DNA from: Larix sibirica
Taxonomy: Eukaryota > Streptophyta > Pinopsida > Pinales > Pinaceae
NCBI GenBank assembly: GCA_004151065.3
Contig: NWUY0300010974.1
Span: 64,473 to 79,497, forward strand
Direction: 5' to 3'
DNA length: 15,025 nt
Shown here: positions 7,844-15,025 of the stretch, piece by piece
Layout of the letters: the number at the start of each line of letters is the position of its first letter
How positions within the stretch are numbered: the first letter of the stretch is position 1
Program-made: the position numbers and the translations under genes
The notes under the pieces: model-generated
Databases searched by the model: none
What the model saw: only the letters and a program-made list of their open reading frames with translations
Told to the model about the DNA's origin: nothing

Positions 7844-7943
7844 GATGTCGGTAGGTGGGATGGGGCAAATTCTGCATTTATCTCAGTTTGTGGAGAATTT
7901 GCGAGGGGCGATAACTCCCCGTCTATCCCAAGGATTGATAAAC

Positions 7944-8337
7944 TTAGGGAATTTCCACATATTGATACTCACCATTTTGAGAATGAAAGCTTCCTTCAGT
8001 TTTGGTTGTTGCTTGAATGGCCAAGGAGTCAGCTTGAGTATTTTGGTTGCAGAGTAGATGGAAGAATTTCACTGAATGGATTGCCTCCAAATTCCCCTAG
8101 ATTCTTAGTTGAATTCTTGCTAAAGTTGTGTCACGGAGAGGAGAGCGATATTTAGTAGCACGAATAGTTGTACAGGAGTCACCAAGTATTAGAACTTCAT
8201 ATATAATCTTCTTCCAAATCACCTTTGTTCCTAGGCATAGCGTTAACATCTATGCTCGATTATTTGATTCTAATCCAAGACTCTAAGAGAATGTTTCGAT
8301 GGAAAAATCACCCTTTCCGCACCTGCCACCCTAAAAC
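7944..8337 (-). pseudogene. LINE-D RNase H domain
   Basis: Minus frame from the 5' truncation to TAA at 7944-7946. Motifs in order: GLESNNRA followed by a TAG (8250-8252) exactly where the catalytic Glu of NNRAE belongs; YEVLILGDS with the catalytic Asp; a D-L-I pattern (DTTLARIQLRI) with a second stop; then VKFFHLLCNQNTQADSLAIQAT with the last Asp, and a tail ending YVEIP. It is an RNase H of a different type from those of LINE-A to -C, closer to plant elements reading HVLR-NN-AD. A plus-strand open frame of 110 codons (7823-8155) lies over it and is judged its shadow. Stops make it inactive. Confidence 0.75.
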
Positions 8338-8346
8338 GCTCGTACT
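8338..8346 (+). repeat. LINE-D target-site duplication, right copy
   Basis: GCTCGTACT, matching 6754-6762. LINE-C coding sequence resumes in the same frame directly after it (TTT CAA TAT). Confidence 0.85.
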
Positions 8347-8660
8347 TTTCAATATGATACTATTGTCATATTTTTTGATGGTGTTTCCCAATTGAGGCAA
8401 TGTGGGGGGGGTACCCAAAGTCATCATATATTTGTCTTCTAGTGGCTCAAGTATCGAGGTTCTCTCATTGCTGCATTTCACTGACAAGAACTCTTATAGG
8501 AAATTTTTCTGATATCACTTTCAGGCATATATATCAGGAAATGTACTCAGTGGTAGATGATCTTTCTAAGAAAGGAATAGGTCTTTCTGCTGGCACTCTT
8601 TTATATGAGGAGCATTGGAACAACTCCATATGTTCCCATGGCTCAATTGATATGTTCTGA
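8347..8660 (+). pseudogene. LINE-C ORF2, right part: RNase H with internal deletion
   Basis: Continues the frame of 6067-6762 across the nested insert: IVIFFDGVSQ with the first Asp (about 8377-8379). At the G-run 8403-8410 the frame and content break: the next recognisable residues are KVIIY, usually preceded by GDS, so roughly 60 codons including the catalytic Glu segment (TNTKAEL) are missing. The rest reads WLKYRGSL in one frame and SDITFRHIYQEMYSVVDDLSKKG in another, then LLYEEHWNN and the TGA at 8658-8660. The ending parallels LINE-A and LINE-B. Deletion, stops and frameshifts make it inactive. Confidence 0.85.
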
Positions 8661-8907
8661 GGCATTTTTTGCACTTCTGGATGACTGTTCTTTCCTCTAG
8701 TAGCATAGATATGCATTTCTATTTCGGTAAACTTGACAAGATAGAGTTTATGTTTCATCTTGTTCAAGATGAGATAGGATTATTCATTTTACTTATCCTT
8801 GATATATGGATACGTGAACATTCTGATATGATGATTGTTTAGATTATAATTTTGATCATCAATAGTTGATTTCTTTTGAAGGAAGAATCCATGTAATAGC
8901 TTTTGCT

Positions 8908-8934
8908 TTCTTTGATTCGAAAGAATAACAAGAA
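8908..8934 (+). other. LINE-C 3'-terminal compound hairpin with GAAA loop
   Basis: Inner stem ATTC (8915-8918) and GAAT (8923-8926) close a GAAA tetraloop; outer stem TTCTT(T)G (8908-8914) pairs with CAAGAA (8929-8934), with one bulged T and two bulged A. It is followed by GTAGG, a T9 run, GCATG and the poly(A), the same order as in LINE-A and LINE-B. Confidence 0.55.
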
Positions 8935-8959
8935 GTAGGTTTTTTTTTGCATGAAAAAA

Positions 8960-8972
8960 AAGATTACATATT
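8960..8972 (+). repeat. LINE-C target-site duplication, right copy
   Basis: AAGATTACATATT, exact copy of 6053-6065; the first two bases overlap the poly(A). Confidence 0.9.
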
Positions 8973-9510
8973 CAAAGACTGTTATCACCATATGTAGGAC
9001 AAAGGATTTATGTTCCCGTTGTGATGATCAATACATCCAATCCCACATGTGTGAAGAGAATGAAATTTAAAAGGTTTTTATTGCTAAATAATTACATGCC
9101 TTATTAGATAATGACATTGAGGAACTTGAATTTGATCTTTCTTAATGGCTCAAATCAAATAATTGTATTTTTTTATCAAGTTGGGATTTTTTTTTGAAAT
9201 GGAATGCACGTCATGGGAAACCTTTTAAGCATTTCCCCTCATTTTAAGGATGGTACTCTGTGACTCTTTGTTTGCAATTCACAACGATCAACTATTTGAA
9301 CTAAACCATCAGACTTATCAAGTTAGGATTTTGCATTAACTAACAAGTTCAATGCTTCAAAAGTAAATAACTAATGATTTTCATATATGTAATGGTTTAA
9401 TTAGAGTTGATGACTAACTTTGTTTGTATCACCAAGGAGCATATGTTCATTAAGGTAATTTCATCATGTCATTGTAGTGGTGAGTAACTCTTAATTGTTT
9501 CTCCAAGTTC
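8973..9510. other. AT-rich stretch without a recognised feature
   Basis: No coding frame, RNA gene or element boundary found. Contains T-runs (9181-9195 region) only. Confidence 0.5.
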
Positions 9511-9540
9511 TATTATTATTATTATTATTATTATTATTTT
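9511..9540 (+). repeat. (ATT)n microsatellite
   Basis: Nine perfect ATT units ending in a short T-run. Such tracts are usually length-variable between individuals. Confidence 0.95.
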
Positions 9541-10869
9541 AAATGAAACAATATAAAAATAATAAGTGTCTATTATGAAAAGGATAGTGAGAGATGAAAC
9601 TCCAAAAGTGAAGATAACATGAAATGATCAAGGTGATTGAAGATTGTGATGGAGAACTAACCCATGGTATCAAATGTAAAACCACCAATGTGGACACAAT
9701 ATAGCTAAAAACACACACTTATATTTAAAAATCTCACTTGGGTGAATATAATTATGGTCACTATATGATACTTAATTGGTTTTGAAGGTATCCCTAATTA
9801 TTTTAAAAAGAGTTCATTCAAAAGAGAAAAATATGTAAAAGTATATATGTAAAAAATACTTAAAATGGGGGGCATCTTCTTGACTAAAACCCTAAATTAC
9901 CACATGGAAAAAAAATCAAGAAAAGTTGGTTATGAACGAAATTGCTATAAATGTAATGAAACAAAAAAAGACATGGATTCCTCCCCTTTAGAGATGAAAT
10001 TGTTCCCCTCGAAGAAGAGACCATTGTTGTCTCTTATTGGCTCTTACTTCTGATGTAATTAATCTTTAATTTCTTAATGAGAGAAACCATATATTGGCCA
10101 AGACCGCTGCTAGAAATTTCTGTTGTGCTATGGAGGTAGCATAGAGTATTCTTGTTAATATTTGGTACTCTGGAAGGTTATTGGAATGGTATCTTTTTAC
10201 TGTAGATTACTCTCACAACTTGGTATTTATTTCCATTTTCCTTTTTTTTAAGTATTTTGGCTGGTTGGAGTATGGAATGATTATTACTTTCAATTACGCT
10301 TGTAGGCTATCCTCAATTTTTTATTTCTAATTTGGGGTTTATGTAAGAATACTTTTGTGAATTATTTCTAGAATAGTCTTTTATGTTTGCCTGAATGAGT
10401 TTAATGCTCTTCTTGTTCTAGTTAGTGAAGATTAGTTCAATACAATGTTGTAGCTTTCAATTTCAGTCGTAGATTATTATGAACAGGTTGTTAGCGATTT
10501 TGAGGTTATGTAATATTTAGTTAACCAAATTAGTTCCTTGTTATTGATTACACTTATTTTTGTTGGTGTTGTGTCTTTAATTTAATTAGTCTAGAGAATT
10601 CTACATTCGCATACTAGTTTAAATGCATTTCAATCTTCGCATTAGAAAAGCCCTAAACAGTTGACTAGGTTGCAATTCATAAAACTCCAAAAATAGTAAT
10701 GGTTGTTGGGATAGAATCCAAACGGGTTTTCCTACACCAAACAACAGAGAATCTAATTGGGTCTCTCCTCCGAGAGTAACCCCTGTTGTGGATGTTGGGC
10801 CTTTTGCCTTGTCGATAGGATTGGCGCTAAAAGGACGGTCAACTTCTGACACGGTGCCCCTGAGCAAAG
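9541..10869. other. AT-rich stretch, no convincing gene
   Basis: A 62-codon open frame at 9865-10053 and an 86-codon minus frame at 10619-10879 show no family resemblance or conserved motif and are not called. 10700-10870 is less AT-rich than the rest and may be the leader or LTR end of the gypsy fossil that follows. Otherwise nothing is seen. Confidence 0.45.
10822..10839 (+). other. Possible primer binding site of the gypsy fossil
   Basis: TGGCGCTAAAAGGACGGT begins with TGGCGC, as a site complementary to the 3' end of a tRNA ending in GCGCCA would, and it lies some 50-150 bp before gag-like sequence. No LTR end (CA) is visible directly upstream, so this is only a candidate. Confidence 0.2.
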
Positions 10870-11466
10870 TTGAGCTCATATTTTTTTCTACCTTTATCTT
10901 TATGGATTTTCCTCAAAATCCTTTCATGGGAGTCCAACACAACACTTATATTGCAAGGGCCTTTGCATAAACTCCTAAGAAACACAGTTTATTTTTTGCC
11001 AAAGTTCGATGTTGACGGAAACATTACAACAATTGGACAGGTTAGAAATATGAGTCTGTATTCCGTCTACTCAATATTGTTCATGAAGATTTGGTGTGCA
11101 TGTTTTTTCATTTTACTTTGGAAGGTGTGGTTTTAGAATGGTATAATTTTGTCCATCAGTACAGTTGTAAATTGGTCTCACATTAAAAGTGTTTTCATAA
11201 ATTGTTATGAAGAAGATTATAATATGGTTGAGATGTGTCAAAAACTTGATTAAATGCAAGTGGAAGCTAGAGAATCTATTTGTGAATTTAACACACATTT
11301 TTAATGAGCTTGTTACCATATCCATGATAACCATAAGCCTTCAAGTGAAGTAGTTTACCACTAGTATGTGTGTGCCCTTCCCAAAACCACGACTACGTTT
11401 ATTTTTCAGAAGGTAATAACATATTTAAGTGAAGCCTGGTAAGAAGCACGAAATCTTGAGAAAGAC
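10870..11466 (+). pseudogene. gag: Ty3/gypsy gag fragment
   Basis: Capsid-type gag, which would package element RNA. Landmarks in order: FLPKFDVDGN and VRNM (frame of 10870), EDLVCMFFHFTLEG and LEWYN (another frame, from 11085), then back for WSHIKSVFINCYEEDYN, MQVEARESICEFN, HKPSSEVVY, CALPKTTT, YLSEAW and EARNLEKDL. This matches plant gypsy gag in order: PKF-DG, TLEG-WY, W-F-Y, ES-EFN-F, A-NLE. At least two frameshifts and stops at about 11134, 11251, 11302, 11305, 11362 and 11440 disable it. Gag ends abruptly by joining RT. Confidence 0.8.
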
Positions 11467-12095
11467 TTGAAAATGTACAATTTTGTGTTGGTATTCTTTG
11501 ATTATATATTGATGTACAACATACCGTGGGAATGCCACCTAGAGCATGTCAATCATGCCTTTCAATTATTGAGGAACCACAAGTTATTTGTGAAGAATTT
11601 CAAATTTATTTTGGGGATTTGTGAGGTTGAATACATGGGTCACATTGTGAGTTGGGAAGGAATACAAGTGGACCCAAAGAAAGTGGCGGCTACGAAAGAC
11701 ATGTTATGCCCCAAGACCATAAATTGCTTGCATGGGTTCTTAGGACTTATGGGATACTACTAAAAGTTTGTGAAAAATTCTGGCAAAATTGCAACTCCCT
11801 TAACTTCCTTGCTAAAAAGGAATGCTTTTGTTTGGAGAAAAGTAGCTAAGCAGGCCTTCTCAACCTTAAAGGATTCTATGTGCATCACTCTAGTATTAGC
11901 AATGCTTGATTTCCAGAAGGATTTTGTTATAGAATGTGATGCCTTTGGAAGGAATCTTCAAGTAATATTGATGCAAGAAGGAAACCCTTTGGTATTGACT
12001 AGTAAGCAATGATGTGTTTGAAATTGGGATAGATATACATATGAAAAATAGATGATGGTAATCCTTGATGCAATTGAGATATAACACATATTAGT
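11467..12095 (+). pseudogene. pol: Ty3/gypsy pol fragment: RT C-terminal half and RNase H start
   Basis: One frame from 11467, with stops at 11761 (TAA), 12010 (TGA), 12019, 12046 and 12067. Motifs: FVLVFFDYILMY, where the family has (Y/F)xDD, so the second catalytic Asp is Tyr (11503-11505); HLEHVNHAFQLL; EVEYMGHIVS and GIQVDPKKV; GFLGLMGYY then, after the stop, KFVKNSGKIATPLTSLLK; then RNase H with FVIECDAFG carrying the first Asp, LMQEGNP, YTYEK-stop-MM in place of YEKE. Length is about a third of a normal RT-RNase H. It follows gag in the same frame as a result of deletion. Confidence 0.9.
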
Positions 12096-12329
12096 GCATA
12101 GTAATGCACTATCGATCGCAAGTTTGTTTTGGGATCAAGGAATTGTGTCAGCCATAAAATTCATTATCTTTAGAGTCTAAATTCAAGTTGTTTATTTGGT
12201 TAAGGCTTTGGTTAGATCATATGTCAAGTTTGGTCCTAAAGCTCACTTAGGGTTGTGTTACAGTCTTTGGTCTCATATTAGCCATATTGTTGTCCATCCT
12301 TTCGAACATTAGTCCATGCCATGTGAGTC
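12096..12329. other. Unassigned stretch after the gypsy fossil
   Basis: No integrase motifs (HHCC or DDE) were seen. The sequence may be decayed pol or the edge of an LTR. Confidence 0.4.
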
Positions 12330-12760
12330 ACATGTCTTTAAAGTCAATTTAAAGGTTCACTAAGAATAATGATGACAAGAGTTACTTCACGCTGCAAAAA
12401 GTTGGAGTTTTTGTAGCGCATGTCTTATTTTGTCATATTTTGTTAAACCTAAAGTTCATGTCATGATGGTTCATCTAAGGTTGATTTTAAAGGTCCAACT
12501 GTCAGTTTTAAAAGATAATGATGATTAAGATTCAAGTCATACTAGCGCTACAAAATTTCCTCAAAATTCGTAGCATTGGTCTTTTCATCATTATGTTTCC
12601 TTAAACTTGAGTTTTATGTCATCATTAACCTTATAAGGATCAATTAGAGGTTGTGGAGTCAGTCTTGAAATGTAATCATGATAAAGGGATCAAGTCAAGT
12701 TAGTGATGCAAAACTTTCTAAAAATTCGCAACAGATGTCTTGTCAAGTTAAGTCGGCTTT
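12330..12760 (+). repeat. 157-bp tandem repeat, about 2.7 copies, with hairpin-forming core
   Basis: Cores at 12390, 12546 and 12704 are spaced 156 and 158 bp. Core 1 is CGCTGCAAAAA/TTTTTGTAGCG (12390-12400, 12408-12418), an 11-bp stem with one G-T pair. Core 2 is GCTACAAAAT...ATTCGTAGC, core 3 GATGCAAAAC...ATTCGCAAC, both more worn. Each is followed by ATGTCTT or TTGGTCTT. Units also share a CAATT(T)AAAGG-like start and TCATGTCAT / TTATGTCAT. May be repeats within an LTR. Confidence 0.7.
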
Positions 12761-12824
12761 CAAAATTTTCTAAACTCCAACATTGGTCATGATTGTATAT
12801 CTGAATCAAAAAAATTTCTTTAAA

Positions 12825-13701
12825 AAGTCATGGGATCCAAACACTTTATGCCAAAGCATCTAATCATCAGTTGAAATTCCCTGTGAAATCCGTACTGTTG
12901 TAATTCCCGTTCTGGGTTATTCTACTAGGATTGCCTATTATCTTTTGGAAAAGACCTGTGTTAGAAGCAATTGGAAAGAAGATAGGTAGATTCATTGCAC
13001 TGGAGGATAACTGGGAATTGAAGGTAGTCTGAAGATGCGCTAAAATCCTGGTTGAAATGGACCTTCGAGATGGATTGTATGAAGAGATTAAATTGGAACT
13101 GAATTTTAGCATTTGGTGCCAAAGGTTACACTATTGGAAAATTCCCTTCAGGTGCTTCGGATGCAGACACGTTGGACATGATATTCACGAGTGCCCTTAT
13201 CCTAATTCTCAAGTGCAACATTGCAAGAAGGTCTGGGTTAAAAATTTGACGTCTGTTTCAAAAGCCATGGACAAAGCAGAGAATGAAATCAAAGGTGACG
13301 AACAACAAGATCCAAAGGAGAAGGTTCATGAAACTATGCCATGTAAGATGATAGGAAATCCATCACCTTCACCTAATGGTAAGATTACTAATTCCAATGT
13401 TGTCCCTTCTGTTAAAGATAATTTTCTTTTTGTACCACCTAGTGGGAAGCCTATACTCTCTCGAGAAATCACTCCACAAAAGTTGACAGTGTTAGAAACA
13501 GAATACTCCAATAACCTTTCTCCAAGACTAGGGTCAAAAGACAATGACACTATTCCTTCTTTCATTAAGACCTATAATACAAGAGCTAGGTTGGATTCTC
13601 TTCAAAGAAATGAAGGGCTAACAACTGGAGGCTTAGGCCTAGACCCTATGCCAAAATTTATTCTAGGAAGGAAGTCTCAGATAACGAAATTTAAGAACTA
13701 A
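12825..13701 (+). pseudogene. LINE-E ORF1: DUF4283-like and CCHC zinc knuckle protein
   Basis: ORF1 proteins of plant L1s bind element RNA in the RNP. Left part: SWDPN in one frame, then FWVILLGLPIIFW and IGKKIGRFIALED (12904 on), matching the C-terminal half of DUF4283 (WVRLPGLP-W, IG--IG). Stops at 12901 (TAA) and 13030 (TGA). Then CAKILVEMDL and, after YWKIPFR, the knuckle CFGCRHVGHDIHEC (CX2CX4HX4C, 13153-13194), complete. The remaining 170 residues are hydrophilic, rich in Lys, Ser, Pro and Asn, with NTRARLDS near the end, as usual for the disordered ORF1 tail. The frame from 13033 to the TAA at 13699-13701 is free of stops, notable among such decayed neighbours; the ATG at 13057 is internal to the domain. 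Confidence 0.85.
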
Positions 13702-13784
13702 GCGGTGTTGGATATAAGAGTTGGGAAGTAAGAAACCATCAATAGGGCCCTTAGAGCAAGGAAATCCCTCTCAAAGGGCACCTA

Positions 13785-15025
13785 ATGCTTTTCCTTTCCT
13801 ACAATATAAGGGGGTTAGGAGGCACCCAAAAAATAAATGCCTTGAAGAGGATGATATGTACTACATAAGCATCTATCATCCTCTTACAAGAAACTATGGC
13901 TCAAGGTTTAAAAGCTCAGAAAATTCTAAGACCCCTATTGAAAGAATGGTATTTTTCCTCTCTAGATGCGGAAGGTCACTCAGGAGGGTTAGTTTCGGCT
14001 TGAAGTCCAGAATTGAAGGAAATTTCCTCAAGTAAGTTTGATTTTGTGCTGAAAACGGTTCTTGAAGATAGCTCAACATGTGAAACCTTTTCAGTGTTGA
14101 ATGTGTACAAGCCCTTTCACAACAGAAGAATTTTCTGGGAAAATTTTGCTTCAAGTGGGCTATGGTAAGATCGTAATATGATTATTGGAGGGGATTTGAA
14201 TCTCACAGTCCCAGAAAGAGAGGTCTGGAGGAAGTTGGCTCGAACATAATCCCTTATCATTTTTTTTTCTTTCTTTGATTGAGATGAAAGGTCTTGTGGA
14301 TGTCCATCCAATTAAACTTGATCCTACTTGGAGGAATAGGAGAAGCGGGGAAAACGCAATTTCAAAGAGATTAGATAGGTTCTTGGTTTCTGAAAACCTT
14401 CTTACAAGTCCCTTGTCTATAGCCTCATGGGTAGAAGATGGAAGTCTTTCAGATCAAAGACCTATAATGTTGGCCATATAATTACATGAACAAAAGCAGT
14501 CTCCTCCATTCAAGTTCAACCCGGTATGGCTAAAAGAGGAGGAGTACAAGAAGTTGGTTGAGGAGACATGGTTTCCGCTGAGGTCTGAGTCCCAGGAATC
14601 GTTTATGAAATAGTTGGTGGATAATCTTATTAGGGTTAGAAAGGATACAAAGGAATGGGAAAAAACCTTTCAAGCGAGACAACATATACAGTTAAAAGAG
14701 GTAGAAGAAGGTATTAAAGAGCTCTATAGAGGAAACCTTGTAGGGTTTTTTTCTGAAGAAGAGTTACTACAACTAAAATCCATAGAAGTTCGGAGATCTA
14801 ACATTCTGGATAATGATGAAAATTTTGGAGGCTCAAGAGCATAGCAATTTGGATAGCAGAAGGCAACAATAACACCAAATTTTTCCACAGGTTTGCTGCT
14901 CACTGAAGGAGTATAAACACTATTGCTGAGATCTAGAACGAACAAGGGTAGAAGGTTCGATTTTTTAAAGAAAAAGCAGATGCAAGGATCTCTTTTTTCA
15001 AAGGACTTTTCAGTGAATCGCAAGA
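13785..15025 (+). pseudogene. LINE-E ORF2: APE-type endonuclease and start of RT linker (partial)
   Basis: The endonuclease nicks target DNA to prime reverse transcription. Start chosen at ATG 13785, 18 bases before the first catalytic Asn in YNIRGLG (13803-13805). Motifs: SIILLQETM with catalytic Glu (13890-13892), AEGHSGGLVS, FSVLNVYKP, MIIGGDLNLTVPERE (Asp 14193, Asn 14199). After stops at 13866, 14001, 14166, 14247 and a frameshift in the T9 run 14260-14268 it continues with KGLVDVHP, PTWRN, KRLDRFLVSE and LSDQRPI, where the family has SDH: the last catalytic His is Gln (14455-14457). Linker: FKFNPVWLKEEEY, a charged helix region, stops at 14479, 14611, 14842, another shift, then RLKSIAIW and GNNNTKFFHRFA just before RT. 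Stops at 14904, 14934, 14949. RT itself lies beyond the window. Confidence 0.88.

Larger units (their letters stand above)
6763..8337 (-). mobile_element. LINE-D: antisense non-LTR element nested in LINE-C
   Basis: About 1.58 kb on the minus strand between two GCTCGTACT copies. Its 3' end is at the left: T9 on the plus strand, preceded on the minus strand by ATTAATATAAATCTCTACCCG, a style common at plant LINE ends. The 5' end at 8337 lies at the start of an RNase H domain, as expected for 5' truncation. From the RNase H stop (7944) to the poly(A) is about 1.17 kb, longer than in the other LINEs here, and partly coding in character. Family assignment beyond an L1-like non-LTR element is not certain. 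Confidence 0.82.
6066..8961 (+). mobile_element. LINE-C: 5'-truncated L1-clade element, split by LINE-D
   Basis: The outer element is defined by the 13-bp duplication 6053-6065 / 8960-8972 and the A8 run at 8954-8961. Without the antisense insert (6763-8337) and one copy of its duplicated target, it is about 1.3 kb: end of ORF2 with zf-RVT, RNase H missing its middle part, and a 3' UTR of about 290 bp. The reading frame carries on exactly across the empty site, which confirms that both halves were one element. The 3' end shows the same hairpin, T-run and TGAAA layout as LINE-A and LINE-B. Confidence 0.9.
10870..12095 (+). mobile_element. Ty3/gypsy retrotransposon fossil with large internal deletion
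   Basis: Order is gag, then directly the RT active-site region and connection, then start of RNase H. The gag zinc knuckle, protease and N-terminal half of RT are missing, and no integrase is seen after RNase H. Homology fades near 12095, and a 157-bp repeat array follows at 12330. No LTR pair or target duplication could be found, so true ends are unknown. With stops in every part, it is non-functional. Confidence 0.85.
12820..15025 (+). mobile_element. LINE-E: L1-clade element with ORF1 and ORF2, cut by the window edge
   Basis: ORF1 (DUF4283-like, CCHC knuckle) ends at 13701; ORF2 starts at ATG 13785 and contains a whole endonuclease domain and the linker to RT, running past 15025. ORF1-spacer-ORF2 is the normal layout of plant L1 elements. 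The left edge, about 12820, lies inside the DUF4283 region, so the element is 5'-truncated or its start is decayed. It follows the 157-bp array directly. Its relation to LINE-A to -C cannot be judged, because they share no overlapping segment. Confidence 0.85.

Noticed and set aside
7823-8155. 110-codon plus-strand open frame
   Set aside because: Lies opposite the LINE-D RNase H, which shows clear GDS and QAD motifs in order on the minus strand.
9865-10053. 62-codon open frame with CYKC
   Set aside because: Only one cysteine pair, no other zinc ligands, no family match, AT-rich surroundings.
10619-10879. 86-codon minus-strand open frame in a GC-richer patch
   Set aside because: No recognisable motif; the patch is more likely leader sequence of the plus-strand gypsy fossil.
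12096-12329. Integrase domain of the gypsy fossil
   Set aside because: No HHCC or DDE pattern could be found in any plus-strand frame.
13894-14154. Minus-strand open frame of 86 codons
   Set aside because: Shadow of the LINE-E endonuclease on the plus strand.

Overview
This window looks like plant nuclear DNA made almost entirely of decayed transposable elements. The plant call rests on L1-clade LINEs whose ORF2 ends in a zf-RVT zinc domain plus RNase H, on an ORF1 with a DUF4283-like domain and a CCHC knuckle, and on a Ty3/gypsy fossil with plant-type gag. AT-rich spacers, many stops per frame and nested insertions suggest a large, slowly purged genome such as a gymnosperm's, but the species cannot be fixed from this sequence. 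I found no intact host gene, tRNA, rRNA or CRISPR array. One ambiguous base (n, 3335) points to a draft assembly.

Layout: 237-690 is a degenerate minisatellite (about 31-bp period) with a small inverted repeat in each unit, followed at about 895-1035 by an LTR-like tract. 1735-2030 holds tandem host repeats split by LINE-A (2049-3022), a 5'-truncated copy carrying only RNase H and the 3' UTR, with a 13-bp target duplication and a poly(A). 3033-4497 is AT-rich DNA with roughly 110-bp repeats. LINE-B (about 4498-6022) carries zf-RVT and RNase H. LINE-C (6066-8961) begins 44 bp past LINE-B, has a 13-bp target duplication, and is split by antisense LINE-D (6763-8337), which has its own poly(A) and a 9-bp duplication.

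8973-10869 is AT-rich with no recognisable gene. 10870-12095 is a Ty3/gypsy fossil in which a large deletion joins the end of gag to the RT active-site region. 12330-12760 is a 157-bp tandem repeat. 12820-15025 is LINE-E, with ORF1, a short spacer, then ORF2 endonuclease, running off the right edge.

The order of events can partly be read. LINE-C is older than LINE-D, which interrupts it, and LINE-A landed inside pre-existing tandem repeats. LINE-A, -B and -C share RNase H motifs and end in a similar way: a hairpin, a T-rich spacer, then TGAAA and A-rich sequence. This suggests one related family whose reverse transcriptase recognises a structured 3' end. All coding regions are broken, so nothing here is likely to be autonomous.
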